Below, piece by piece: positions 23,824 to 31,325 of a stretch of 42,687 bases of DNA. The DNA is from Oscillospiraceae bacterium. GTDB taxonomy: Bacteria; Bacillota; Clostridia; Oscillospirales; Ruminococcaceae. Numbering within the stretch: the stretch's first letter is position 1; every line of letters starts with the position of its first letter. Location: NCBI GenBank assembly GCA_029006135.1, contig JAQXGE010000036.1, positions 1 to 42,687 on the forward strand, given 5' to 3'. The translations under genes were made by a program, and so were the position numbers. The notes under the pieces are model-generated. The model was not told the DNA's origin. It saw nothing but the letters and a program-made list of their open reading frames with translations, and made no database searches.

Positions 23824-23901
23824 ACGATTTCAGCATTCCGGCAAATCAAATCTCTCAAAAGCGGAATATTTTTGTGGATTATTCATGCAGTGTTTTGGAA
23901 G

Positions 23902-23937
23902 AAAAAAGGAGCGTTCCGCACAAATGCGGAACGCTCC
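23902..23937 (-). terminator. Strong terminator after rplL
   Basis: A perfect 13-bp stem (GGAGCGTTCCGCA and complement, 23925-23937 with 23908-23920), a 4-nt loop, then six T on the minus strand. It closes the rplJL unit. Confidence 0.95.
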
Positions 23938-23959
23938 GAAAGTATCAGAAAAAGGGAAA

Positions 23960-24334
23960 TTACTTCAGCTCGATCTTGGCGCCGACGTCTTCCAGCTTCT
24001 TCTTCATATCCTCAGCGTCAGCCTTGGAAGCCTGCTCCTTCAGCTTAGCGTTGGGAGTCTCAACGAGCTTCTTAGCGTCCATCAGGGAAGCGCCGGTCAG
24101 CTCCTTGACAGCCTTGATGACCTGCATCTTGTTGGCGCCGACATCAGCCAGGATGACGTCGAACTCGGTCTTCTCCTCCTCAGCGGGAGCAGCAGCAGCG
24201 GCAGCAGCGGGAGCAGCAGCGGCAACAGCGGAAACGCCGAACTCCTCGCAGATGGTATCAACGAGCTCTTTCAGCTCAAGAACAGTCATAGTCTTGACAG
24301 ACTCGACAATGGCAGTGATCTTTTCAGAAGCCAT
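23960..24334 (-). CDS. rplL: 50S ribosomal protein L7/L12
   Basis: This 124-residue stalk protein recruits and activates translational GTPases. The N-terminal dimerisation domain ([23 protein letters not shown]) is followed by an alanine-rich hinge at about residues 37-52 and the globular C-terminal domain with [21 protein letters not shown]. The start at 24334 was chosen as the family N-terminus MASEKI; GGAGG lies 10 nt upstream, and an ATG five codons earlier overlaps that site. It follows rplJ by 76 bp in the same transcript and is followed by a strong terminator, not by rpoB. Confidence 0.97.
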   Translation of the reverse strand: MASEKITAIVESVKTMTVLELKELVDTICEEFGVSAVAAAAPAAAAAAAPAEEEKTEFDVILADVGANKMQVIKAVKELTGASLMDAKKLVETPNAKLKEQASKADAEDMKKKLEDVGAKIELK

Positions 24335-24410
24335 GGTAGTTACCTCCATAAATTTTGTATGTGTCGCGGCGGTTTTAAGAGGTTACGCCGCATTCCTCAT
24401 GCTGCACAAA

Positions 24411-24926
24411 TCAGGCAGCGGGGGTCTCTTCCTGCTTGTCGACGATTCCCTGAATCGCAACAGCCAGACCGCCGATAATCCCGTTGAGGGAGCCGGCCAG
24501 CATGGAAAGCAGGCCTTCGCGGTTCGGCATGGTAGACAGGCTCTTGACGCCATTGGCATCCAGCACCTGGCCATCGCAGAAGCCGCCCTTGACGGCGAAG
24601 CGCTTAGTCTTGTCAGCGTCAGCGACTTTGCAGAGGATGCGAGCGGCAGCAGCCGGGTCCTCAGCAGACAGAGCAATCGCGGTATCGCCCTTAAAGCACT
24701 CGGCGAGAGCCTCATAGGGGGTGCCAACGACAGCGCGGCGCAGCATGGTGTTCTTGACAACCATGTATTCAACACCGGCCTCGCGCATCTCCTTACGCAT
24801 CTTGGTATCGGCGGCAACGCTGATGCCGTTGTAGGAAACGACAACACCGGCCAGAGAACCAGAGATTTTCGCGTTCAGTTCTGCAACCTGAGCCTTCTTG
24901 GAATCCAGAATCTTTGCACTGGGCAT
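24411..24926 (-). CDS. rplJ: 50S ribosomal protein L10
   Basis: L10 anchors L7/L12 dimers on 23S rRNA to form the stalk. The 171-residue protein begins MPSAKILDSKKAQVAELNAK and has VVVSYNGISVAADTKMRKEMREAG (RNA-binding domain). The C-terminal alpha-helix that carries L12 dimers (LLSMLAGSLNGIIGGLAVAIQGI) is followed by a short tail. It is expressed from the promoter at 25110-25138 through an L10 leader with an attenuator, so its own protein complex probably represses it. GAGGTG lies 9-10 nt before the ATG. Confidence 0.97.
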   Translation of the reverse strand: MPSAKILDSKKAQVAELNAKISGSLAGVVVSYNGISVAADTKMRKEMREAGVEYMVVKNTMLRRAVVGTPYEALAECFKGDTAIALSAEDPAAAARILCKVADADKTKRFAVKGGFCDGQVLDANGVKSLSTMPNREGLLSMLAGSLNGIIGGLAVAIQGIVDKQEETPAA

Positions 24927-24984
24927 TTCTTTTTCACCTCATTCCGCTTGTAAGTTAGAAACAGGCAAGCGGCTTTTTCATAGG

Positions 24985-25020
24985 AAAAAGCCCCTGACCC
25001 GTTGCCGGGAAAGGGGCTTT
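24985..25020 (-). terminator. Attenuator hairpin of the L10 leader
   Basis: AAAGCCCCTTTCCCG pairs with CGGGTCAGGGGCTTT (25006-25020 with 24987-25001), followed by a T-run on the minus strand, before rplJ. An alternative pairing of GGCTTTTTC (24984-24992, minus) with GAAAAAGCC (24971-24979) would disrupt it. Confidence 0.85.
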
Positions 25021-25040
25021 GAAGCAAATTCAAAACGCAC

Positions 25041-25105
25041 GTTTCTCGGCAGGTGGGTTTAACCCGTTAGGCCCTTGCGGGCGCCTGCTGTCTTAAAAAC
25101 AGCTT
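25041..25105 (-). ncRNA. L10 leader (ribosomal protein L10-L12 autoregulatory RNA)
   Basis: The minus strand has AAGACAGCAGGCGC, then a stem with GCCCGCAAGGGC, and CCACCTGCCGAG, the conserved parts of the Firmicutes L10 leader that imitates the L10-binding site on 23S rRNA. It stands between the promoter and the attenuator of rplJL. Confidence 0.9.
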
Positions 25106-25109
25106 AGTT

Positions 25110-25138
25110 AGTATAGCACGCAAACGTGCGTTTGTCAA
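25110..25138 (-). promoter_or_regulatory. Promoter of rplJ-rplL
   Basis: TTGACA (25133-25138), 17 bp, TATACT (25110-25115). The spacer contains the dyad ACGCA-CGTT-TGCGT, and a 12-bp element in it recurs inverted at 25033-25044. Confidence 0.9.
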
Positions 25139-25150
25139 GAGTTAATTTGC

Positions 25151-25843
25151 TCAGACACCGTACTTATTGGTGGCAACGCGGATGCCAGGGCCCATGGTGG
25201 TGGCCACAGTTGCGCTCTTGAAGTACTGGCCCTTAGCAGCGGCGGGCTTTGCCTTCGCGATGGCTTCCAGGACGGTGTCCAGGTTGACCATCAGCTTCTC
25301 AGCGCCGAAGGAAGCCTTGCCAACGGGCACATGGATGATGTTCTGCTTGTCGAGACGGTACTCGATCTTACCGGCCTTTGCCTCGGTGACGGCCTTGCCG
25401 ACATCGGGGGTAACAGTACCGGCCTTGGGGTTGGGCATCAGGCCACGGGGTCCGAGGATTTTACCGAGGCGGCCAACGCGGCCCATCATGTCAGGAGTGG
25501 TGACCAGGACATCGAAATCGAGGTAACCGCCCAGAATCTTGGCGATCAGATCGTCATCGCCAACTTCCTGAGCGCCGGCAGCCTCAGCGGCCTTGGCGGC
25601 ATCGCCCTTGCAGATTGCGACAACGCGAACATTCTTGCCGGTGCCGTTGGGCAGAACAACAGCGCCGCGGACCTGCTGGTCAGCATGGCGGCTGTCAACG
25701 CCCAGACGGACGTGCAGCTCGACGGTCTCATCGAACTTGGCCTTAGCGGTCTTGCAGCAGAGCTCCAGGGCTTCCTGAGGCTCGTAGGTCTTGGTACGGT
25801 CGACCAGCTTGGCGCTGTCGACATAATGTTTCCCGTGATTCAT
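25151..25843 (-). CDS. rplA: 50S ribosomal protein L1
   Basis: L1 forms the mobile L1 stalk near the E site and in many bacteria represses its own operon. The 230-residue length is normal. Signatures are [49 protein letters not shown] and [14 protein letters not shown] near the end. ATG 25843 is preceded by GGAGGA. It follows rplK by 58 bp in the rpmG-secE-nusG-rplK-rplA transcript. The rplJ promoter begins just downstream of its stop. Confidence 0.98.
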   Translation of the reverse strand: MNHGKHYVDSAKLVDRTKTYEPQEALELCCKTAKAKFDETVELHVRLGVDSRHADQQVRGAVVLPNGTGKNVRVVAICKGDAAKAAEAAGAQEVGDDDLIAKILGGYLDFDVLVTTPDMMGRVGRLGKILGPRGLMPNPKAGTVTPDVGKAVTEAKAGKIEYRLDKQNIIHVPVGKASFGAEKLMVNLDTVLEAIAKAKPAAAKGQYFKSATVATTMGPGIRVATNKYGV

Positions 25844-25901
25844 TCTTTATTCCTCCATTGTGGTAGTTATCGGATTTATCCTCCCACTGAAAAGGGGCTT
25901 A

Positions 25902-26327
25902 TCAGCCCTCAACGGTGACGCCCATGCTGCGGGCAGTGCCCTTAATCATGCTGACAGCAGCTTCCAGAGAAGCAGCGTTCAGGTCAGGCATCTTGGTCTT
26001 GGCAATCTCCTCGGCCTGAGCCAGAGTGATGGAGCCAACCTTGTTCTTGTTGGGCGCGCCGGAGGCGGTGTCGATACCGGCAGCCTTCTTGATGAGGACG
26101 GGAGCCGGCGGGGTCTTGGTGATAAAGCTGAAAGAACGGTCCGCATAAACGGTGATGACGACGGGGATGATCATGCCCATCTGGCCCTTGGTACGTTCAT
26201 TGAACTCCTTGGTGAAAGCCATGATGTTGACGCCCTTCTGACCCAGAGCAGGGCCAACAGGGGGAGCCGGAGTCGCCTTGCCGGCGGGGATTTGCAGCTT
26301 GATGTAGCCAGTGATTTTCTGTGCCAT
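25902..26327 (-). CDS. rplK: 50S ribosomal protein L11
   Basis: L11 sits at the GTPase-associated centre and is needed for stringent-response sensing by RelA-type enzymes. The 141-residue protein has the standard [25 protein letters not shown] start, [10 protein letters not shown] and the RNA-binding C-terminal domain ([20 protein letters not shown]). The start at 26327 was chosen by family alignment and GGAGGTG upstream; an in-frame extension to 26405 would run through the structured leader. It lies 131 bp after nusG, a gap that holds a weak terminator and a conserved-looking RNA structure. Confidence 0.98.
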   Translation of the reverse strand: MAQKITGYIKLQIPAGKATPAPPVGPALGQKGVNIMAFTKEFNERTKGQMGMIIPVVITVYADRSFSFITKTPPAPVLIKKAAGIDTASGAPNKNKVGSITLAQAEEIAKTKMPDLNAASLEAAVSMIKGTARSMGVTVEG

Positions 26328-26345
26328 GATATTTGCACCTCCAAA

Positions 26346-26407
26346 ATTTGTGGTGAGTTGCGGCCTGCGGCGCAGGCCTCCCACGAGTGTGCGAACCCCG
26401 CACACTC
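26346..26407 (-). promoter_or_regulatory. Structured leader before rplK, possible r-protein autoregulatory RNA
   Basis: On minus, a stem GAGTGTGCG/CGCACACTC (26385-26407) is followed by GTGGGAGG, a stem GGCCTGC/GCAGGCC (26362-26378) and CACCAC, just before the rplK ribosome binding site. The GTGGGAGG...CACCAC frame can pair around the inner stem. The layout looks like a ribosomal-protein binding site; L11 or L1 as ligand is inference. Confidence 0.55.
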
Positions 26408-26410
26408 TAT

Positions 26411-26435
26411 AAAAACCGCTGAAGCGCGGCTCTTA
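26411..26435 (-). terminator. Weak terminator after nusG
   Basis: CCGC-GCTTCA-GCGG followed by TTTTTA on the minus strand. The stem is short (4 bp plus G-U/A-U extension), so partial read-through into rplK is expected. Confidence 0.5.
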
Positions 26436-26458
26436 CCGGAAATCGTCTGCGTGATGAA

Positions 26459-27001
26459 TCACAGCAGCTTGACCTCATGCAGAGCAAGCTCTGCCGGGAT
26501 CTCGCGGCCAAACATATTGATCCGCACACGCACTTTGCGCTCGTCGAGATTGATCTCCTCCACGGTGGCCACGGAGCCTTCCATGGGGCCGGAAGTGATC
26601 TCAACGCTGTCGCCCACTGCGTACTCGACCTCAGGCGCGGCAACGCCATTATCGACACCCAGTTTGGCGACTTCCTCCTCCGAGAGGGGCTCCGGCTTGG
26701 AAGCCGGGCCGACAAAGCCAGTGCAGCCGCGGGTATTGCGGACAATGTACCAGGTATTGTCGTTCATGACCATTTTGACAAAGACATCGCCCGGGTAAAT
26801 CTTACGCTGGACTTCCTTCTCGCCGGTCTTGTTGCCGGACTTGTCAAACTGATCCTCAAGAACAGTCTCGGTGGGGACTTTGACATCGCAGATGAGGTCC
26901 TGGATGTGACGGTTTTCCACCATCGTCATCAGGTCCGTTGCGACTTTGTTTTCATAGCCGGAATAGGTATGCACTACATACCAGTATGCTTGTTCAGCCA
27001 T
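26459..27001 (-). CDS. nusG: Transcription termination/antitermination factor NusG
   Basis: NusG binds RNA polymerase and couples transcription to translation. The 180-residue protein has the NGN domain (AYWYVVHTYSGYENKVATDL, then YPGDVFVKMVMNDNTWYIVRNTRGCTGFVG) and a C-terminal KOW domain (GDSVEITSGPMEGSVATVEEIN). The start ATG 27001 follows GGAGGCAAC. It lies 24 bp after secE, the near-universal secE-nusG order, within the rpmG-secE-nusG-rplK-rplA operon. Confidence 0.98.
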   Translation of the reverse strand: MAEQAYWYVVHTYSGYENKVATDLMTMVENRHIQDLICDVKVPTETVLEDQFDKSGNKTGEKEVQRKIYPGDVFVKMVMNDNTWYIVRNTRGCTGFVGPASKPEPLSEEEVAKLGVDNGVAAPEVEYAVGDSVEITSGPMEGSVATVEEINLDERKVRVRINMFGREIPAELALHEVKLL

Positions 27002-27025
27002 TGTTGCCTCCGCTCAAAAGCCGGT

Positions 27026-27337
27026 TCACGCGCCAATCAGCAGCTGGATGATCCCGCCGAAGGCGAGGTCAATCAGGATGAGGGATACCGCCGCGATCGC
27101 AACCACCACGAGCACCGTGATGGTGTTGGTCCGAATATCCTTCTTGCTGGGCCACACAACCTTTTTCAGCTCGCTCTTCGTATCACGGAAATACTTAATG
27201 ATGCGGCCGAAGAAGTTTTTGACCTTGGTGGTGAAGGGAACTTTCTTTTTGCCGTTGTCAGCCTTTTTGGCCTTTTTCTCGGTCTTGGCTTCCTCAGGCT
27301 TGGCGGCAGCGTTATTAACCGCTTTCTTATCTGCCAT
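27026..27337 (-). CDS. secE: Preprotein translocase subunit SecE
   Basis: SecE is the clamp-like subunit of the SecYEG channel. The 103-residue protein has a long charged Lys/Ala-rich N-terminus (about residues 1-40) and an amphipathic helix with FFGRIIKYFRDTKSELKKVVWPSKKD, the SecE signature. One membrane helix follows (about 73-97, ITVLVVVAIAAVSLILIDLAFG). The N-terminal extension is longer than in Bacillus but common in Clostridia. It starts 18 bp after rpmG and precedes nusG. Confidence 0.96.
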   Translation of the reverse strand: MADKKAVNNAAAKPEEAKTEKKAKKADNGKKKVPFTTKVKNFFGRIIKYFRDTKSELKKVVWPSKKDIRTNTITVLVVVAIAAVSLILIDLAFGGIIQLLIGA

Positions 27338-27355
27338 CTTAAAAGCTCCTTAAAC

Positions 27356-27505
27356 TCACTTGGTTTCGCGGTGAACAGTATGCTTCTTGCAGAAACGGCA
27401 ATACTTCTTCATCTCAAGGCGATCAGGGTTGTTCTTCTTGTTCTTTTCCTTGTTGTAGTTGCGCTGCTTGCACTCCGTGCAGGCCAGGGTGATCTTGACA
27501 GTCAT
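27356..27505 (-). CDS. rpmG: 50S ribosomal protein L33
   Basis: This 49-residue protein starts [20 protein letters not shown] and has zinc-binding CxxC pairs (CTEC at 9-12 and CRFC at 36-39). It is therefore the zinc-containing C+ form of L33, usually expressed under zinc-sufficient conditions. GGAGGTG lies upstream of ATG 27505. It is the first gene of the operon with secE, nusG, rplK and rplA. Confidence 0.96.
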   Translation of the reverse strand: MTVKITLACTECKQRNYNKEKNKKNNPDRLEMKKYCRFCKKHTVHRETK

Positions 27506-27633
27506 TGTTCGGCACCTCCAATTAACGGTTTATTAAGCCTCCCTCGTTGCACAGCGGTTTGCCGACTGCTGCGCCTGCGGGCCCGTCCCTAAAAATGGGC
27601 ACAAAAAAATAAACCCGCAAAAGAGGTACTATC

Positions 27634-27662
27634 ATAATAGCATACCCGCCCCCGTGCGTCAA
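27634..27662 (-). promoter_or_regulatory. Promoter of the rpmG-secE-nusG-rplKA operon
   Basis: TTGACG (27657-27662), 17 bp, TATTAT (27634-27639) on the minus strand. It is followed by a roughly 120-nt leader with GC-rich pairing potential and an 8-bp inverted repeat (27527-27534 with 27608-27615). Confidence 0.8.
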
Positions 27663-27744
27663 GAGGGCGGGCAATAAAATTTCACAGGATACAGCGCGGC
27701 TTTTTTCTTATATATAATTATAATAAGGAAAAGCAGCCCGGGCA

Positions 27745-30700
27745 TCATTCCCCTTCAAGAGGCACATCAATCTCCTGCGAGAGCGCAAACGAGTAAATGG
27801 TCAATTTTGTGACGGGGACCCGGAACCGCATGGCAAAGGCATAGCGGTAAAGACGCAGCTGGGCGCCGTACTCCTGAACGTAATAATTCGGATTTTTACT
27901 TTGATCGGTTTTATAATCAAGAATCTCAGCGTGATCATCAAATACCAGGACAAGGTCAGCAATTCCCTGAACCAGCACCTGTGCCTGTGCCGCCGGGCCG
28001 GACGCCCCCGCAAGGGCAGGCACCGCACGGCAGGCCGGCAGAGACGTGATAAACGGTGTTTCCCGCAGCACCTCATCGGCCTGGGAAATGCGCCGCCATA
28101 CAGCGCTTTCAAAAAACGGACGCACAACGTCCAGATCCAGTGCCTGTGCCAACGCCGGGTCGAGCAGCTTGAGCCGGATTTGACGCGCCTTTTCCTCTTC
28201 CAAATCAACCGTCTTTTCATCGAACGGCACACTCTGCAAAAAGGCGTGGATTGCCGTGCCGCGCTCCGCTCCGGTGAGGCCGGATTTTTGCAGGAAAGCC
28301 GGACGCTGGGCTACAGCCTGTGCCGCCGCATGGGTCACGGCGCTGACACTGACCTTGACGGGTACTTCCCGCAGTGCTTCCCCGGGGCTGTGCCAGTCAA
28401 AGCGTTCAAGAACCGCCTGTTCAAATTCCTCGTCCGGTTCGGCTGCGGCAGTCGGTTCCGCCGGTTCCAGTTCCTCGGGCGGTTCAACAAGGCGGATGGT
28501 GAGCGGCGCATCAGTTTTGACATGGTGCGGAAGAAGTTCGCTGTACTGCCAGAGTTCATCGCTGTCCGGGTGAAGCAGCGCCGCCGTGAGCAGCCAGAAA
28601 GACCAGCTTCCTGCGCCTTGAAGAAGCGCCGGGCCAACCGCACCCGAGCAGGCGCAGAGTGCCGGAAGTTTGAGCTCACTCTCCGGTTTTTTCATCGGCA
28701 CCGTGATGATCAGGGCATCTTTTGCGCGGGTCAGTGCAACGTAAAGGATTCGCATTTCCTCGCTCAGCGTCTCACTTGTGATGGTCTGCGCGAGCGCCGC
28801 GTAGGGCAGTGTCTTATAGCGTTCCGTCCCGTTCCCCGCGCGGAGCATCAGCCCTACGCCGAGTTCCCTGTGGCAGAGCACTGGCCGATTCGTATCGCTG
28901 AGGTTGAATTTATGGGACGTTCCCGCCACAAACACCACCGGAAACTCAAGGCCCTTGGAGCGGTGTACCGTCATAATTGTAACGCACCCGGGCCGGGTCT
29001 GCCCAGACGCCGAGGGATTCGGCACCCCGCCGCCCGCCTTGGCGGCATCCATGGCGCGAATCAGTGCAGGCAGTCCCCGCGCGCCGGCCTGTGCTGCCCA
29101 GGCCGCAAAGCCGCGCAGGTCTTCCCGGCAGCGCTCGCCGTCCGGCATTGCGCCGACTGCGGCCAGATAGCCGGTCCGGGCAAACAGTTCCCCGATCAGT
29201 TCCCCCACCGGAAGCGTGCGCGCCAACCGGCGGTAGACAGCCATATCCCGCAAAAACGGCGCAAAGCGTTCCCCGCCCTGATGAAGCACCGCCGCATACA
29301 GACTTCCGCCCCGCGCGGTGCTTCGCAGCTGTACCAAATCATCCGGCGTATACGGATACATCGGGCTGAGCAGGACGGCGGCCAGCTCCACATCCTGTGC
29401 GGGATTGTCCAGTATGCGGAGCAGTGAGGCAAAGGGACGCACATGGGGAGCATCCAGCAGATCCGCCGCCGTGTCGGCATAAACAGGAATTCCGCAGTCG
29501 GTGAGTGCCGCCTCATACACCGGGAAATCACCTCTGCTGCGCAGGAGGATGCAGAAATCCCCATAATCGCAGCCGCGGGTTGTTCCCGGTGCAGCGTCCC
29601 GAACGGCAAAGCCGTCTTTCACCATTGCTGCAATGCGCGCCGCAATGGTGCGGGCCTCGCCGGCCGCATCGGCGCCTGCAATCGCATCCAGTTCGCAAAG
29701 TCCCTGATAGCTCTCCCCTGCCCGGCCCACCACAAGGCGCTGACCGTCACCGTAATCTATACCGCCCAGTTCACGGGAAAACAGCAGTTCAAAGAAATAG
29801 TTGATTCCCCGGATGACGCCCGGTGCGCTGCGGAAATTGGCATCAAGCGCAATGGTGGACGATTCCCGATACGGCACCGTAACCTGTTCCGGATAAGGTT
29901 GCCAATCGGTCTGCTTGGCAATAAAGACCGAAGGATCCGCCTGACGGAAACGATAGATGCTCTGCTTGATATCCCCCACGAAAAACAGGTTGGAGGCATC
30001 CGGCGAAGCGAGAGAAAAATAGATGGCATCCTGAAGCGCGTTGGTGTCCTGATATTCATCCACAAGAACGGCCGCATAGCGGGCGCTGACGGTTTTGCAC
30101 AGCGGCGTGCGCGTGCCGTCCGGCATCTGGAGAAGTTCAAGCGTCAGATGTTCCAAATCGGCGTAGTCCAGCACTTTTTCAGCCTTTCGTGCCTCGAAAA
30201 AGGCCGTACGGAAGTTTTCAACCGTGCGCACCAGTGCATCCACCAGCGGTGCGGCGCGTCGGCGGTCCTCATCATACTCGGCAGCCGTGCAGACAAGGAT
30301 ATTATCCTGAATGGCCGCCACCTGCTTTTTGGCCCGGTCGCGCAAATCTGAGGCAGCAACTGCGGCCGCGCTGGAGCTTTTCCCGCCCGGCACGCGGCCG
30401 GCTCTGCGCCAGTGTCCTGCTTCTTCGAGTGCGGGCAGAACGCTGTCCCATCCGCCGCGGTTCAGATGGTCCGCCAGCAGGCGCAGTCGGTCCTCATCAT
30501 CAAAAAGCACGGCGGTCAGTGCGCGGTCAGCCGCCAGATCCTGCGCGGCAATCCGCTGCGCCGCACGGATCAGTTCGAGCGCACTCTGTGTCCGGGCGGC
30601 AGCGGATTTGAGCAGCGTTTGCCCCCAGGGAGTTTCCTCGGGAGGGACATTGCCGTGCCACATGGCCGCGAACTCCTCCAGCGCAGCCGCCGGGTGCGGC

Positions 30701-31257
30701 AGGGACTGCGTGAAATCGTAGAGCTGCTCGACCGTGCGGCTGGCCGTATCATCGGTGCGGCCGCGGTCATACAAATCGGCAAAAGCGCAGAAATCCGGGT
30801 CAGTATAAGCCTGTTCGAGCACAGAAGAGAGCGTTTCCTGCCGCAGCCGGGTAAGGGTAGCATCATCGGCCACCGTAAAGTCCGGCGGAATATCCAGCGA
30901 TGAAAAATTCTGCTGTACAAAGTGCAGGCAGAAAGAGTCCACCGTGCCGATGGAGGCGCGCTGCAGGCGCATCTGCTGGCGGCGAAGGTTGGTGTCTCCG
31001 GGGCGGGCGCGGATCTCATCGGTCAGGCGGCGGGCAATATCCGCACGCAGTTTGGCGGCCGCCGCATTGGTAAAGGTCATAATGAGGAGGCGGTCAGCGT
31101 CCGCCGGGTTTTCGGGGTCCGCAATCAGACCCACCACACGCTCGACCAGAACCCTCGTCTTGCCGGAGCCTGCCGCCGCGGAGACGAGCAGGCTCCCGCC
31201 GCGCGCATGGATTGCCGCCGACTGAGCCGGGGTAAACTGAACTTTTTCTTCCGCCAT
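27745..31257 (-). CDS. addA: ATP-dependent helicase/nuclease subunit A (AddA)
   Basis: AddA is the main helicase-nuclease subunit of AddAB, which resects double-strand breaks for RecA loading. The 1170-residue length is normal. It is a UvrD-like helicase with Walker A AAAGSGKT (27-34), IMTFTNAAAAKLR (Ia), VDEYQDTN (II), GDIKQSIYRFR (III) and VTIMTVHRSKGLEFPVVFVAG (V). The C-terminal PD-(D/E)XK nuclease has GIADLVLVFDD...ILDYKTDQS. The start ATG 31257 has AAAGGAA upstream. It follows addB by 68 bp, with an intrinsic terminator in the gap, so part of the transcription stops between the two subunits. Confidence 0.97.
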   Translation of the reverse strand: MAEEKVQFTPAQSAAIHARGGSLLVSAAAGSGKTRVLVERVVGLIADPENPADADRLLIMTFTNAAAAKLRADIARRLTDEIRARPGDTNLRRQQMRLQRASIGTVDSFCLHFVQQNFSSLDIPPDFTVADDATLTRLRQETLSSVLEQAYTDPDFCAFADLYDRGRTDDTASRTVEQLYDFTQSLPHPAAALEEFAAMWHGNVPPEETPWGQTLLKSAAARTQSALELIRAAQRIAAQDLAADRALTAVLFDDEDRLRLLADHLNRGGWDSVLPALEEAGHWRRAGRVPGGKSSSAAAVAASDLRDRAKKQVAAIQDNILVCTAAEYDEDRRRAAPLVDALVRTVENFRTAFFEARKAEKVLDYADLEHLTLELLQMPDGTRTPLCKTVSARYAAVLVDEYQDTNALQDAIYFSLASPDASNLFFVGDIKQSIYRFRQADPSVFIAKQTDWQPYPEQVTVPYRESSTIALDANFRSAPGVIRGINYFFELLFSRELGGIDYGDGQRLVVGRAGESYQGLCELDAIAGADAAGEARTIAARIAAMVKDGFAVRDAAPGTTRGCDYGDFCILLRSRGDFPVYEAALTDCGIPVYADTAADLLDAPHVRPFASLLRILDNPAQDVELAAVLLSPMYPYTPDDLVQLRSTARGGSLYAAVLHQGGERFAPFLRDMAVYRRLARTLPVGELIGELFARTGYLAAVGAMPDGERCREDLRGFAAWAAQAGARGLPALIRAMDAAKAGGGVPNPSASGQTRPGCVTIMTVHRSKGLEFPVVFVAGTSHKFNLSDTNRPVLCHRELGVGLMLRAGNGTERYKTLPYAALAQTITSETLSEEMRILYVALTRAKDALIITVPMKKPESELKLPALCACSGAVGPALLQGAGSWSFWLLTAALLHPDSDELWQYSELLPHHVKTDAPLTIRLVEPPEELEPAEPTAAAEPDEEFEQAVLERFDWHSPGEALREVPVKVSVSAVTHAAAQAVAQRPAFLQKSGLTGAERGTAIHAFLQSVPFDEKTVDLEEEKARQIRLKLLDPALAQALDLDVVRPFFESAVWRRISQADEVLRETPFITSLPACRAVPALAGASGPAAQAQVLVQGIADLVLVFDDHAEILDYKTDQSKNPNYYVQEYGAQLRLYRYAFAMRFRVPVTKLTIYSFALSQEIDVPLEGE

Positions 31258-31275
31258 GGCGTTTTTCCTTTCACT

Positions 31276-31297
31276 AAAAAGCCGGGCAGCACCCGGC
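31276..31297 (-). terminator. Terminator between addB and addA
   Basis: GCCGGG-TGCTG-CCCGGC followed by TTTTT on the minus strand. It ends about 20 nt before the addA start and probably attenuates addA relative to addB. Confidence 0.8.
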
Positions 31298-31325
31298 CGG
31301 TCCTTTGAACGGAAATGTCAGAGTT

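Noticed and set aside
24180-24240. GCAGCAGC-type repeats
   Set aside because: They encode the alanine-rich hinge of ribosomal protein L7/L12.
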